Shown: positions 45,073 through 56,523 of the stretch, piece by piece
Position numbering within the stretch: the stretch's first letter is position 1
Layout of the letters: each line of letters begins with the position of its first letter
Assembly: GCF_001659605.2 (NCBI RefSeq)
Contig: NC_035169.2
Span: 11,498,899-11,562,898, forward strand
Reading direction: 5' to 3'
Length of the DNA stretch: 64,000 nucleotides
Source of the DNA: Manihot esculenta
Taxonomy: Eukaryota; Streptophyta; Magnoliopsida; Malpighiales; Euphorbiaceae
Program-made: the position numbers and the translations under genes
The notes under the pieces: generated by a model
Seen by the model: only the letters and a program-made list of their open reading frames with translations
The model's database searches: none
What the model was told of the DNA's origin: nothing

Positions 45073-47367
45073 TGTAATACCCGGCTAGAGTCAGACATCG
45101 GAATTTCTACCGTCCGGTGGAATTCGAGGATGTCAGAGGTTTCTAGAAGGGTAAGAGAAAGGTTTGCTAAAATGTTTTCAAGTATTTTAAGGTTTAGACC
45201 GGAAAAGGATTGAGTTTTGAAGAGAAAAGACCAAGGAGGATTTGGCCAGGTTCGGCCGCCGAAGTGAAGTTCGGCCGCCGAAAGTGCCTTAGATTCAGCC
45301 CCCGAAGTTCATGTTCGGCCGCCGAATGTTGCATGGTTTTGCATGCAGTTTCGGCTGCCGAAGCTGAGGCGGTTGTTCATCTATAAAGGGCACCGAACCC
45401 AGAAACGGGAGAAGGGTTTTCTCTCTTTCTGGCTTAATCTTCTTGGCTTGTTTTGATGATGTTTCTTCAAATCTTTAACGGTTTTAATAAGCTTTATATT
45501 GGTTTTGAAGAGTTTTTGGGAGTTTTGAAGTTTTTAGAGAGTTTGGAGCTTAGATCCTCCATAGCTCTACGTTTGGATCACACCAGCCTTTGTTCTTCAA
45601 GAGGTAAGGGTTGATCCTTCGTTTTTATGTTGTTTTACATGAGTTTGATGAAGGGAAAGGGAGTTTATGCATGAGTTTGCATGGGTTGTGCATATTAGGG
45701 TTTATGGACCCTTTATGCTTTATGTGTGTTTGATGAGTTTGTTTGTTGGAGTTTAAGTTGTCTTAAGCTCCTATATGCTTGTTGTAAGAGTTATGCATGG
45801 TTTAGAGAGGTTGGATGCATGTGATGAGGGATTGGAAGGTTTGGGAGGCATGTTGTGCACGAAACTGAGTTCTGGATGAACTCAGGTTCGGCAGCCAAAG
45901 GAGGATTCGGCCGCCGAACGTGCTGAAGAGGTGGCTTCGACTGCCTAAGCTTGCTTGAGCTTGCCCCTGAAAGTTTGGACTTTCAGCTCTGGAGGAGAGG
46001 TTCGACCGCCGAACATGCCTGAGGTTCGGCTCTGGAGGGAGCATTCGGCCGCCGAAGGTGCCGCCGAAGATGCTCTGTTCAGCCTTCCTTTGCATGATTT
46101 CTATGATTGTTCTAGGATGTTTTAGGGGGTTTGGGGAATTGTGTAAGAGTTGTTTATGAGTTGGATAGAGTATGTTTGGTACCTCATTTGAGTCCTCTAT
46201 TGTAGGATTGGACCCGAGGAACCGAGGTGTTTAGCAGTAGTAGCTGCTTCAGAGTTAGAGTTGGCTCAGAGTTAGCCAAGCATTGGCTACAGGTGAGTGG
46301 AACTAAACTTGATGTTTTAAATTGAGAAATGACATGATTCTAGCATGAGCCATGCATCATAAAATGCCATGTTATGTATTAGGTTGTGTTGCATTAGAAT
46401 TCACGAATATGATGCATTGCATAAGATGTTGTTGTGAGGATGAATGTTGGATGATCCTTAGCCCTTGAGATCAGATGAGATATGAATAGATGAGATATGG
46501 CTATGAGATAGCCATACCAGGTCGCTCCTGGATAGTCCAGGTCGCTCCTGGTACTGTGAGATAGTCATATCAGAGTCAGTCTGTTAAGAGAAGTCTAGGT
46601 AACCGACCTAGTCTCCCTGGCACAGTTGGACTATCAGGGAAGTCCAAGTGACCGACATAGTCTCCCTGGCATAGTTGGACATATTATTATATGTATATAG
46701 TAGAGGGCTATTGGTGACAAATTCATCCATGAGATGATATGTTTGTGATGTGATGCATTCCATGAGAGCATGTAATGAATGAACTGTTTTATTGTTCCTC
46801 CTCACTGGGCTATAGTAGCTCATCCCACTCCCTTAACCCCAGTTTTGCAGGTTCCGAGGTAGCTATGGGAAGTCAGAAGTCAGAGTCAGCAAGAGTAAAG
46901 AGGAAAGATATGCATGAATGTATGTTGTAATAGAATAGTGGACATGATGTAATTAATGTATGAGTTGCAATATCATATATAGATATGTACTATCAGATCA
47001 TGGATAGAAATGTGCTTTACCCTAGTGTCGTTGCTTGAGTGTGATATTTGATTAATCCCTTTGTACATGGATCCTGTTTTACGTTTCTTGAGAAGAAATG
47101 TGTGGAACCAAGGTTGACTTGTGATATGCTGACCCTATGAGAGTGGGTTCTATGTTTTCAGACATAGTGCATGCAGATCGAGCTTGGTAACTCTGAGGAG
47201 AGTTTACAGGATTGTTGAGCTCTGTTGAATCATGTATGGGATTTATCAGGTACACAGAGAGTGTAGTCGGCTTGCTACGGGTCCCGGCGGCCTTAAGCCG
47301 ATCTGGATCCTAGTGCCAGTGATGGTTCGGGCCGTTACAGAGGGGTACCGGTTTCTGGGCTGTTACA
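45073..47367 (+). repeat. Tekay 5' LTR
   Basis: TGTAATACCCGG to GGGCTGTTACA. Boxes 45250-45365, TATAAAGGG near 45381, donor AAGAG|GTAAG near 45602, array 45885-46080, acceptor near 46205, CAG|GTGAGT near 46293, minisatellite 46520-46680. The 3' end carries two GTTACA-ended blocks (47338 and 47367), as does the copy ending at 16307. Confidence 0.9.
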
Positions 47368-47370
47368 GAT

Positions 47371-47382
47371 TGGTATCAGAGC
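47371..47382 (+). promoter_or_regulatory. Primer binding site (initiator Met-tRNA)
   Basis: TGGTATCAGAGC, three bases after the LTR end. Confidence 0.9.
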
Positions 47383-47661
47383 ATAGGGCCTCAAGAGCAC
47401 GATGTATTGAGCAAAGATGCTCAAGGAGTAGAGATATCCCACATCGGAAAGAGGTGTTATCTTGTATAGGAGGGTAAGCACAATAGGCAAAATCATGTCC
47501 ACTAGGATCAGATGTGGAGTCCTGTCTTGCATGATGATGTGGAATGCCATGACAAGATGCATGTGCATTATTGATATGTTATATATGTGTTGTTGTAGAT
47601 TCATGTGTTCTCACATGGATCATTTGATGTTTTGTGTGATATTGTGCTTTTCAGAAACAGG

Positions 47662-48930
47662 ATGAGAGGAACTCGTCGATTTGCTAGATTGACTGGAGCT
47701 CCGCTAGAGAATGAGGGCATGGATGCCCATCTCCCTGTTCTGCAAAGGGCAATGTCAGGTAGCTTAAGCAGAGAAGGTACATCAAGGGACCCTAGAAGGT
47801 CTTTTGATGCGAGTAGAAGGGGAGTAGCTCAGGGTGGTATGTCAGGGGACATGAGGGAAGTAGAGGAGGATGAGCAGAGAAGAGATGGTAGTCTGGGCAT
47901 GAGTATGGTAGGAGAGGATATGGGTGAGTCCCAAGGAGGCACTCAGGCCTCGGGATTTGTTCCACCTCAGTATCCACCCTACCCGTGGGGGTCAGGGTAT
48001 CCGATGGGTGGTACAGCGGGTTTCCCTAGTTATAACCCATATCCCACATTTATGCCCTATCCTCCCTTTTACCCGCCATATCCACAGTATACCATGTTTC
48101 CACCCTACTCTTGTTACCCAGGGTCAGTGAATCCTAACCCAGGGAATGTTGCACCTCCTCCACCACCAGTAGAACCAGTAGCCCCAGTTGTCCAAACACC
48201 TAAGCCTAGTTCACCTGGAGGAAGTAAGGTAAAGATGACAGATTATTTGAGGTTGGATGTTCCCAAGTTTAAACCAGGTGATGACCCTGTTGAGTATCTG
48301 AGAACGGTCAAGATGATAACTGATGAGTTGGGAGCCAGTGAGAGTAGAGCCATTCAGATGGCAGGGTGTACATTGAAATGTAAGAAGGCAAGGGAATGGT
48401 TTAACCATTATGTGGACCCGAGGGTAGAAAGCTTATCCTGGGAGCAATTTGCCAATGAGTTTGTAGGATGGGCTTGTCTAGATAGCTCAAAAGAGCGTAA
48501 GGAGGCTGCCGCAAAGAGTAAAAAGAAAGTTAGAAGCCTCAAAAGGTCACAGAAAAGTGAGTACGGGAAGCAGAGAAAGTCTGGTCTGGGAATAGGTGAG
48601 GGATCGAGCTCTGGTTTGACCGACTCCAGATGTTCGAGGTGCGGTAGGCCGCACAAGGGAGTCTGTCTGGTAGGGACAACAGCATGTTTCAGGTGCGGAC
48701 AGGAGGGGCACAAAGCACGTGAGTGTTCCACCGCGACTTTGATAACACAGTCCCAGCAGACAGCCTCAGACAGAGTGGCTTAGCCAGGAGTGCTAGCCAT
48801 GGCGCAGGGCAGAGGCAGAGGAAGCGGGATCACTCCTTCTTCCATAGGTTCCCCAGGTGAAGATCCATCAGTGCCAGTACGGATCTTCGCTTTGACGCAG
48901 TAGGAGGCTCACACATCGGACATGGCGGTG
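47662..48930 (+). pseudogene. gag: gag with internal in-frame deletion
   Basis: ATG at 47662 (MRGTRRFARLTGAPLENEG), after a good 3' splice site TGCTTTTCAG at 47645-47654. Then the Pro/Tyr-rich region and the first half of capsid (DPVEYLRTVKMITDELG). At about 48490 the frame passes from LDSSKE directly to AAAKSKKK, skipping roughly 110 residues that sister gags have. Zinc knuckle CFRCGQEGHKAREC is kept. TAG codons replace CAG near 48781 and 48901. The deletion removes most of the C-terminal capsid part, so the protein could not have assembled normally. Confidence 0.85.
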
Positions 48931-49367
48931 ACAGGTACTTTTCACTTCCATATGTTTTGATGTGTCTGCTGTTAGAGACTCTGATGTTTTGCTTTCCTTA
49001 GGGCCTTGAGAGCCACAGAGAGTATGGGTTTGATAGCTTCTGGGAGTAGCGTGTCCTCTTTGGGTCAGTGGACCTAAGTGTGATCCATCAGTAGCAGAGT
49101 CAGTCTGCCAGTTGAGTTCAGTGCTAGTTTGGAGTAGGTGCCTTCCAGCTGACCTAGTGGTTCTAGGGTGATTGTTTGATGTCATTCTAGGGGTGGATGG
49201 GCTAGCTACTCATAGTACTGCCGTAGATAGCAGAGGCATAGTAGGCAGGCTTAGAGATCAGGATGGATCACAGGTAGTTTGTGAGGGGACATAGTAGAGA
49301 TGCCTAGAAGTTTGATATCAGCCCTATAGGCTCTAAAGCTGTTCAGGAAATGTGGTCAGAGGTGTCT
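48931..49367 (+). pseudogene. pol: protease remnant
   Basis: Degraded: the [15 protein letters not shown] and ILGMDWL-type blocks can be followed in shifting frames (about 49050-49215). The catalytic DPGAS block is missing between about 48940 and 49010. It stops at the junction near 49367. Confidence 0.65.
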
Positions 49368-50089
49368 GATGAACTATGTTGGATGAGTTTTTCTTTCCAT
49401 GACCCCATTGATGTGATAACTCTTTAAACTTATGTTGAATCACTTGCAGTGGGTTATATTCATGTTTGAGAATTGCCTCTTGAATTGAATCCTTGAGTTT
49501 TCTATGGTGAAAAATATATTGATGACCCTCAATTGATTGAGAATAAATTAAAATTGTGTGAATGAACTTAACATGACTTGATTTAGCAATTGGTGTTGAT
49601 TTGCCCAAATCATTGAGAGAAAGAAAATTCAGCAAAGGCAAAGACCTCAAAAGCACAAATTGAAAATTGTTCCAATGGTCAAAAAGACTATGAACAAGGC
49701 TAGTAGCCACTTGGATAGGTGACCAACTGAAAAATATAGACCATGACATCAAAAATAGGTTGGTGACCTTTCCAAGCAAAATCTAAAGTGCAAAAGCCTG
49801 AATAAAGTACTTCAAGGTAAGGGCAAGTCACACCAAAAGCTAGAAAAAGTCTTAACAAATAAATGTGCATGTATGGTCTCTCTTGAGGAAAACAAATCCT
49901 AGCCATGGTAAGCAAAGGGAAACAAGGAAAGGGGGTAAGTAATCTTCATGCATATATTCTTCACTGCAATGCTTCAAAATAAGTATCTAGAGTATGAGCT
50001 TAAGTGGAAATAAGGATCTAGAGGAAGGAAACTTATTTGACTATGTTTGTTTGCTTGAGGACAAGCAAAAGCTTAAGTGTGGGGGTATT
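49368..50089 (+). other. 3' untranslated region and PPT of a second Tat/Athila-like element
   Basis: Homologous to 41350-42113. Ends TTGAGGACAAGCAAAAGC, then a G-rich tract (about 50075-50089) and the LTR. No coding sequence is visible. Confidence 0.75.
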
Positions 50090-51869
50090 TGATAGAGCAT
50101 ATTTTAGCCCATATTTTCATGATCTTATTGATGTTTATTTGCACCTATTCTACCTAATTTTGTGGTTTTAATCATGTTTTGCAAATATTAGGTGTGAAGA
50201 AACAATTTGGAGAAAATGCTCTTAAAAATGCCAAAAGAAGCCAAAACTAGAGAAGCAACCTTCGGAGGCAACTTTCGGAAGCCAAAAATCAGTCACCTTC
50301 GGCGGCGACCTTCGGCGGCCGAAAGAGGACTCCAGAGACGAAAGTCGACCACCTTCGGCGGCACCTTCGGCCGCCGAACCTTGTGTCCAGAGCCGAAAGT
50401 CCAGCCTCCGAAACTCATTTAAGGCAGCCGAATCTCCCTCTCAATGCACTCTTTCCTTATTCAAGAAGTCATATCCCAAGTTGCCATATTTGAGGAGCCA
50501 AATAAGGGAAGTATCTTGAGATCCAAATCTTCAAGATGCACATTCAATTATTGGATTTCAAGATCCCCCTTATTAAGGAAAGAAAATCTAAAGATCACAT
50601 GTTTCCCACTTAGTATCATGCACATTCAAAATTCAAAAGGAGTCTCCACCTTCCTTATTAGTGCATGGGCAGCCTCTTAACTCTTAGGGCAACATCTTGA
50701 AGACCTTGGGCAGCAATTAAAAAGACCAAAGAGCCCCCACTTGCCCCCCATCACATGCATCTCGTTTTTGCCTTCACCCATGCACAAAGAAGGCACATAT
50801 GGGACCAAGGGCACTTTGGACAGCCTCTAAAAGACTCATGGACTGCTACCAAACCCTAAGGAGCCTCTCAAGATCTATTTAAAGGCTTCAAGAAGACAAG
50901 AAGACAGATTTTGATCCACCATCTTCTCCAAAGTTCGGCAAGGCCTCTCCAAGGCTCCCTCCACCTTAGTTTTTCATCTTTTGCTTTTCTTTTCTTTTAT
51001 TTTCTGTTTTGGTTCAGCCATGAGTGGCTGAAACCCTCATTCTAGTTGAAGTTTGGTTGAAACTAAGGTTGTTTAAAGGGTTGTGAGATCTGAACAGAAA
51101 CTTTTGTCTTTGATTTTATTCAATATTCATGCAATTGTGCTTTGATTCCAAGATTGCTTTGTTGTTTTGATCAAATTGGCCACTTGATTCTTGATTGCAA
51201 AGTTAATTAATTGTTGATTAGGATATTTGTTAGTCCGTAATTGCTGGAAATATTCTGATCTTAGAACACTTGGTGTAAAAACCCAAGAAATTGCATGATC
51301 TAGCAACATCTCGTGCGTTTGAGTAGCTAGGGTTTGGATCTTCTTGTTCTTCATGCAATTGGCAATTATTTTGATGCCTATGGCCCAAGGACGTTCCTTG
51401 GCAATTTGTTGATTAGTAATTGGTTAGAGGACGTTCCCTAATCAGTTTGTTCATAAGGAAAGACATGGTGGTGAGAAGCGTCTTCCACCCCCATAACCAA
51501 CCTATTGAATCAATCAAGATAACCATATTTCAATGATCAACCAAAACAACCAAAGTGGATCCATATCTTCAACTAGACTTTTCTCATATTGATTTCCTCT
51601 TTTATTTTAATTACTTGCTGTTTTAATTGCTTTCAATAGTTGTTATACAAATCAATCTCAAAACCCCCCTTTTTACTTTTCTTGCACTTTACTTTTGTTC
51701 TATTTGCAATTACTTGCTTTCTATTGTGTTTTCAATCAGTTTCCTTGGTCTTGATTAAGATAAATAGATAAGTAATCAATTCTCTGTGGATTCGATCCTT
51801 CACCACTATCTGCAGTTGTAAATTGTAGGTAACCAAGAAGGTTATTTTTGACCGGCTTCGACAACCGCA
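50090..51869 (+). repeat. Tat/Athila-like LTR, nearly whole
   Basis: TGATAGAGC after the PPT to GGCTTCGACAACCGC near 51869; the usual last bases GAGTCA are altered or lost where the LINE begins. TTCGGC cassette 50251-50440, CTATTTAAAGG near 50876, hairpin TTCAGCCA-TGAG-TGGCTGAA near 51014, hairpin CCAAGGA-CGT-TCCTTGG near 51397. It is the key copy for orienting the three minus-strand solo LTRs. Confidence 0.88.
50251..50440. repeat. TTCGGC box cassette in Tat/Athila-like LTR
   Basis: CTTCGGAGGC, TTCGGCGGCGACC, TTCGGCGGCCGAAAG, CTCCAGAGACGAAAGT, TTCGGCCGCCGAACC and CCAGAGCCGAAAGT. As reverse complement this reads like the dense array of the Tekay LTR, including ACTTTCGTCTCTGGAG and ACTTTCGGCTCTGG. 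Confidence 0.88.
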
Positions 51870-52915
51870 CTGTCATCAGCAAACATCATATGAGAGATAA
51901 GGGGGCCACGCCTAGATAGAGGAATCGGCTTCCAAGACCCATCCCGGACAGATTGTTGGATAAGAGAAGCCAAATATTCAATACACATGACAAACAGGTA
52001 CGGCGACAACCCATCACCTTGCCGAATACCCCTGGAAGGAAAAAACTTATCTGATCTAGAGCCATTCCACAAAACAGACATGGAGGTAGAGGTGACACAT
52101 TTTAAAATGTTTTCAATCCAATAATTTGAGAAACCATATTCCTTAAGGACCCACCCAATAAACTGCCAGTTGAGACGGTCATAAGCCTTTTCAAGGTCAA
52201 TTTTCAAAGCCATGTACCATGTAGATCCTTTAGTTGTCTTCATAGAATGGATAGTTTCCTAAAATACCACAACATTGTCAATAATTTGCCTTCCAGGAAC
52301 AAAACTGGATTGCTCGGGACCAATCAAATATGGCAGAACAAGCTTAAGACGATTGACCATCACTTTCGTGATTAGTTTATAAAGGACATTACATAAACTA
52401 ATCGAACGAAATTGTGATGGTTTCTCAGGATTGGCAACTTTAGGAATCAACACCAACAAGGTATCATTTAATTCCGGAGGCAGAGGGGCATCCTTTAAAA
52501 TACTAAGGACAAAGTCACTAACCTGCATCCCAATGGAACTCCACATTTTCTGAAAAAACCCGGCCTGGAAACTGTCTATACCAGGAGCTTTAAAAGGCGC
52601 CATTGACTTAAGAGTAGCAGTAACCTCATCCCTAGAAAAATCCTCATTAAGAATGAGATTATGTGTGCTATTGAGTCTTGTAAGAAGGCCCGACCTGGCC
52701 CTATTTAACTCTGAAGCTCTATCAATAGTATAAAAATTACAGTAAAAGTCTCTCACAAGAGCCTGAAGCTGAACAGAATCCTCAATCCAATTACCCATAT
52801 CATCCATTAGCTGAGTGACCGGAGATTTCTTATTACGAATCAAAGTAGAAAGGTGGTAATATTGAGTATTCCGATCTCCAGAAACAATCCAATCTTCCTT
52901 GGATTTTTGGAACAA
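51870..52915 (-). pseudogene. LINE reverse transcriptase, truncated
   Basis: 52915-52259: FKAPGIDSFQAGFFQKMW, QFRSISLCNVLYKLITKVM and IGPEQSSFVPGRQIIDN. After a stop at about 52258, 52243-51870: MALKIDLEKAYDRLNW, GDGLSPYLFVMCIEYLASL, then MMFADDS. FADD is the catalytic motif and the sequence leaves LINE two codons later. RT and thumb C-terminal domains are lost. Confidence 0.9.
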
Positions 52916-53963
52916 AAAGAGTTATTCTTGTTCTAGAATATCCTCCAACTACTTTTTTAGTTTGAGTTCCAATTTTAATAAATGTTGCGGACCACCAGTA
53001 GAGAGAGCTTTCTGAATTCCAGCAATCCAAGCCAAAATACGTTTCTTTCTGCTGAAGATATTACCAAAAGACTTTTGATTCCAAAGGCGTAAATCCGAAG
53101 CCAAATTCTTAATAAAATTTGGGAATGTCAGTAGAAGAATTTAAAGCATTACCAACAATCATCCCCAAATCTGCATGGTTCATCCATGCAAGCTGAAAAT
53201 GAAAAGGACCCTCCATACGGTGCACATGTCTGTTCAAAGAAACCACCAGAGGACAATGATCCGAATGAAATTTGGCAGGATGAGTAATATAAGCATGTGG
53301 AAAATGAAATTACCAATTAGGGGAGTAGAGGGCTCTATCAAGCCGATCCCTTTGAAGGGAATGAGAAGACAGACCCCTGGACCAAGTAGAAGTCGAGCCC
53401 TCAAAACCCATATCCAGCAAACCATTATCAAAAATCCAATCCGAAAAAAGTTTCGCTCTAGAAATATTAAATGTACTGTATCCCTGAAGCTCATATTGGA
53501 AAGGGACACAATTAAAATCACCCAAAGCCATCCATTCATCACTCAAATCAACAGAGTCAAGCTTCAAGTCGGTCAACAAGATACGTCTGCATGGGCTATA
53601 GGGGCTAGCATAAATAAAGCAAAGGTTCCAGGAAACACCAGACACAGGCAGAACTTTACAAGCAACAAATTGAGGATGAGATTCAATAATCTGAATGCTA
53701 AAGTTATTTTCAGTCCAAAAAATCCAAATACCGCCACTGAAGCCCAGAGATTCAACTCGAATCAAATTATCAATAGCATATGCATGAGTGCCACTCACCC
53801 TAGGCTCCATAATGCAGAAGATGTCAGGTTTAAAAAGTCTCTTGTATTCTAAGAAAGCCCTTCGAAAGGTAGGGGAGGCGGCGCCTTGACAGTTCCAAGA
53901 AATAACTATCATTAAAATAATAGTAGTAATGGTAAGAGAAAACCCCATTGGCAAAAAATCCAA
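52916..53963 (-). pseudogene. LINE endonuclease and linker, broken
   Basis: 53963-53310 carries the APE-type endonuclease: ISWNCQGAASP (Asn), FCIMEPRVSG (catalytic Glu), MALGDFNCVP (Asp, Asn) and the QRDRLDRAL end block. The final His block near 53260 (HFHMLILLILPNF region) lies in another frame. 53310-52916 is the linker to RT with stops and frameshifts. The endonuclease nicks target DNA to prime reverse transcription. Confidence 0.85.
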
Positions 53964-54196
53964 TCAAAACCAAAGACACGAAGACATCAATTGACCATCT
54001 CTCCCCCCAGACGAGAGGCTAAAGCATTACCCCCCTCAAGTGGAGTCTCCAAAATAATGTCCATCTCTTGAATCTCATTCGTTTCTAGGTTCTCGTCAAT
54101 ATTAGGAGCAGAGGGATGCGGAAATTGATTCTTCGCATTAGGAATGTCTAGGTTACCATTTGCATGAGTGTTGTCATGGTTAGAAAAAACACCCCG
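53964..54196 (-). pseudogene. LINE ORF1 C-terminal end
   Basis: The minus strand reads an acidic tail (NEIQEMDIILETPLEGG, then ASRLGGEMVN and a stop near 53990) directly upstream of ORF2. It is cut by the Tekay LTR at 54197. Only the tail is present, so identification rests on position. Confidence 0.55.
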
Positions 54197-54522
54197 TGTA
54201 ATACCCGGCTAGACTCCGGTATCGGAATTCCTACCGTCCGGTTGAATCTCGAATGTCGGAAACCTCTAGAAGGGCAAAATCATGTTTTTATAAAATGTTT
54301 TAAGGTATCTTATGGTTTTAAGCAAGAAAGAAATTGAGTTTTGAATGAAAAAGACTATGGAGGCATTCCCAGGTTCGGCCGCCGAACCTCAAGTTCGGCC
54401 GCCAAACATTGGATAGTTTAGGGGGGCAAGTTAGGCTTCCGAAAGTAGCAAAGCTTCGGCCGCCGAACTTGCATGAGTTTTGGAGGCACTTTAGGCTGCC
54501 GAAGGGTGGTCTGGCCAGCCCC

Positions 54523-54530
54523 TATATAAG
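54523..54530 (+). promoter_or_regulatory. TATA box of Tekay 5' LTR
   Basis: TATATAAG, 326 bp into the LTR, just downstream of the first box cluster. The 3' LTR has the same at 62216-62223. Confidence 0.75.
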
Positions 54531-55054
54531 GGCTCCATGGCCGAAACGGGTGAGCTTTCTCCCCCTTTTCGGCCAACGGTGAGTCCATGCTCTCCCATGG
54601 TTGTTTTTAATGTTTTTCCTCCAATCTTTCGAGTTTTAACAAGTTTTATCTTGGCTTGAAGATATTTGAGCAAAAAGAGTGAAGTTGGTGACTTGGAGAC
54701 CAAAGCAGCGAGATCTCCCCCATCTCCGAGTTGGATCGTCTTCCCCCTCGATCTTCAAGAGGTAAGAGTAGATCCACACTTCTTTTCAAGTTTTAGTTGA
54801 GTTTCATGAAGTTTCTTAGGGTAGAAATGCATGTGTAGGTTTATGTTGAGTTTTTGGGTTTATGTTGTGTTTATGGACAATGTGGGTTGTATGTGTATGT
54901 TTGATGTGTTTTGGTTGGGGTTTAGGTTAGTTTGAGACCCCTATGTGCTTGTTGGTTTGAGTTTGCATGTTGTAGAATAGGTAAATGCATGAATGAATGG
55001 ATTGGGAGGCTTTTGTGTATTGTAAAGGCTGAGTTTTGCCCTTTAGAAGAACTC

Positions 55055-55310
55055 AAGTTCAGCAGCCGAAGGGACTTTCGGCCGCCGAACCTGCCTATGG
55101 AGGCCAGCCTTTGGCTGCCGAACCCTGCCCCTGAAAGTAGACTTTCGGCTCTGGAAGGGAGTTTCGGCCGCTGAAGGTGCCGCCGAACATGCATGAGTTT
55201 CGTCTCTGGAGGGAACCTTCGGCCGCCGAAAGTGCCGCCGAAGGTGCATGACTTTCGGCTCTGGAGGGACTTTTGGCCGCCGAACTTGCCACCGAAAGTG
55301 CTCTGTTCAG
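55055..55310 (+). repeat. TTCGGC box array in Tekay 5' LTR
   Basis: Boxes TTCGGCCGCCGAA at about 55077, 55219 and others with changed bases, each followed by GCCGCCGAA half boxes and ACTTTCGGCTCTGGA or GTTTCGTCTCTGGA phrases every 50-60 bp. Confidence 0.88.
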
Positions 55311-55705
55311 CCCTCCTATCCATGATTTCTATGATTGTTTTAAGGTATTTTAGGGGGTTTGTGGGGAGTATTTTAGAGTCATGTTCATGTATGTTTGGTC
55401 CCTCATTTGAGTCCACCTGTGTAGGTTCGGACCCGAAGAACCGAGGACCCCAGTAGTGAGTCAGCTGCTTCAGTATCTTGTCAGAGCTAGCCTAAGGTGA
55501 GTGGAATAACTCTTTATGCTTTAAAGTAAATAAATCAGTTTTTAGCATGATTCACGCATCATGAATGCCATGATATATATTAGGGTGCTTGCATTAGAAT
55601 TCACGAATATGTTGCATTGCATAATATGTTGATGATGTGGATGAATGTTGGATGATCCTTTGGCCCTCACTATGATATGATATGTTATGAGATGGTAATG
55701 ATACG

Positions 55706-55862
55706 GTGAAAGACCAGTGAGGCCCATTCTACGCCCCTGGCACTATGTAAGAGAAAGACCAATGAGGCCCATTCTACGCCCCTGGCATTAATGGAATGTT
55801 ATGTTATGTTATGCTATGTAAGAGAAAGACCAGTGAGGCCCATTCTACGCCCCTGGCACTAT
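55706..55862. repeat. LTR minisatellite (CCAGTGAGGCCCATTCTACG...CTGG)
   Basis: Three units starting near 55713, 55759 and 55830, the last after a GTTATGTTATG run. The 3' LTR repeats it at 63393-63558, and a single unit is seen at 8778-8815. Confidence 0.85.
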
Positions 55863-56511
55863 TGGAATGTGTAGAGGGCTATAGGTGACAAATTCATCCT
55901 TGACGTGATTTGTTTGTGATGTGATGCATTCCATGATATCATATGTTTTAAATATAATGTTTTATTATTCTGCTCACTGGGCTCTAGTAGCTCACCCCAC
56001 TCCCTTAATCCCTCAGGTTTGCAGGTACGGGATAGACCAGGAGGTCAGCTAGAGTAAAGTCATGGTCATGTAATTGCTAGTGGTGGACATGATAAATATT
56101 GAAATGTAATGTTTAGTACAGTAATGTAATGACTAGCATTAAACAGTTATGTAATGTAATGGTGTTATTGAGGATAGAATTGTGCTCGACCCTAGTATGT
56201 TATTAATCCCTTTTTAGTACATGATTTTAATGATGTTTATGTAAACCAAACTTAATACATGTTATGTTACCCCATTGGAGCATTGATGAGGACTCCAAGG
56301 TGGGGTTGATGTTTATGTTTATGAGTTGTGCATGCACAGGTTAAGTTTGGAAAATGATTGAGAAAGTTCAAAATTTTTATGTAATTGTTGATCATGTATG
56401 GGATTAAACAGGTTTACAGGAGGTATGTCAGGCTTGCTACGGGTCCCGGCAGCCTTATGCCGATCTGGATCCTAGCGCCGGTAGCGATCCGGATTCTGGG
56501 TCGTTACAGAT

Positions 56512-56523
56512 TGGTATCAGAGC
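56512..56523 (+). promoter_or_regulatory. Primer binding site (initiator Met-tRNA)
   Basis: TGGTATCAGAGC, three bases after the LTR end at 56508. Confidence 0.92.

Larger units (their letters stand above)
45073..49367 (+). mobile_element. Tekay element 5' part (LTR, gag, protease)
   Basis: 5' LTR, PBS, gag and a protease remnant in order, then a break at about 49367 into Tat/Athila-like 3' sequence. RT, RNase H, integrase and the 3' LTR are missing. Confidence 0.88.
51870..54196 (-). mobile_element. L1-type LINE fragment
   Basis: ORF2 with endonuclease and RT, plus the end of ORF1 on the right. Truncated on the left at the RT catalytic site by the LTR of 50090-51869 and on the right inside ORF1 by the Tekay LTR at 54197. 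No poly(A) end is in view. Confidence 0.88.
54197..56508 (+). repeat. Tekay 5' LTR
   Basis: TGTAATACCCGG to GGGTCGTTACA, 2312 bp. Upstream boxes 54371-54510, TATATAAG 54523-54530, leader intron signals (see 54761-56772), dense array 55055-55310, minisatellite 55706-55862. Confidence 0.93.

Noticed and set aside
43101..47367. A complete element with two LTRs at 43101-45072 and 45073-47367
   Set aside because: The LTRs are directly adjacent with no interior, and the first lacks its 3' end, so they are not a 5'/3' pair.
53175..53852. 225-codon plus-strand ORF
   Set aside because: It is the antisense shadow of the LINE endonuclease, whose motifs on the minus strand are clear.
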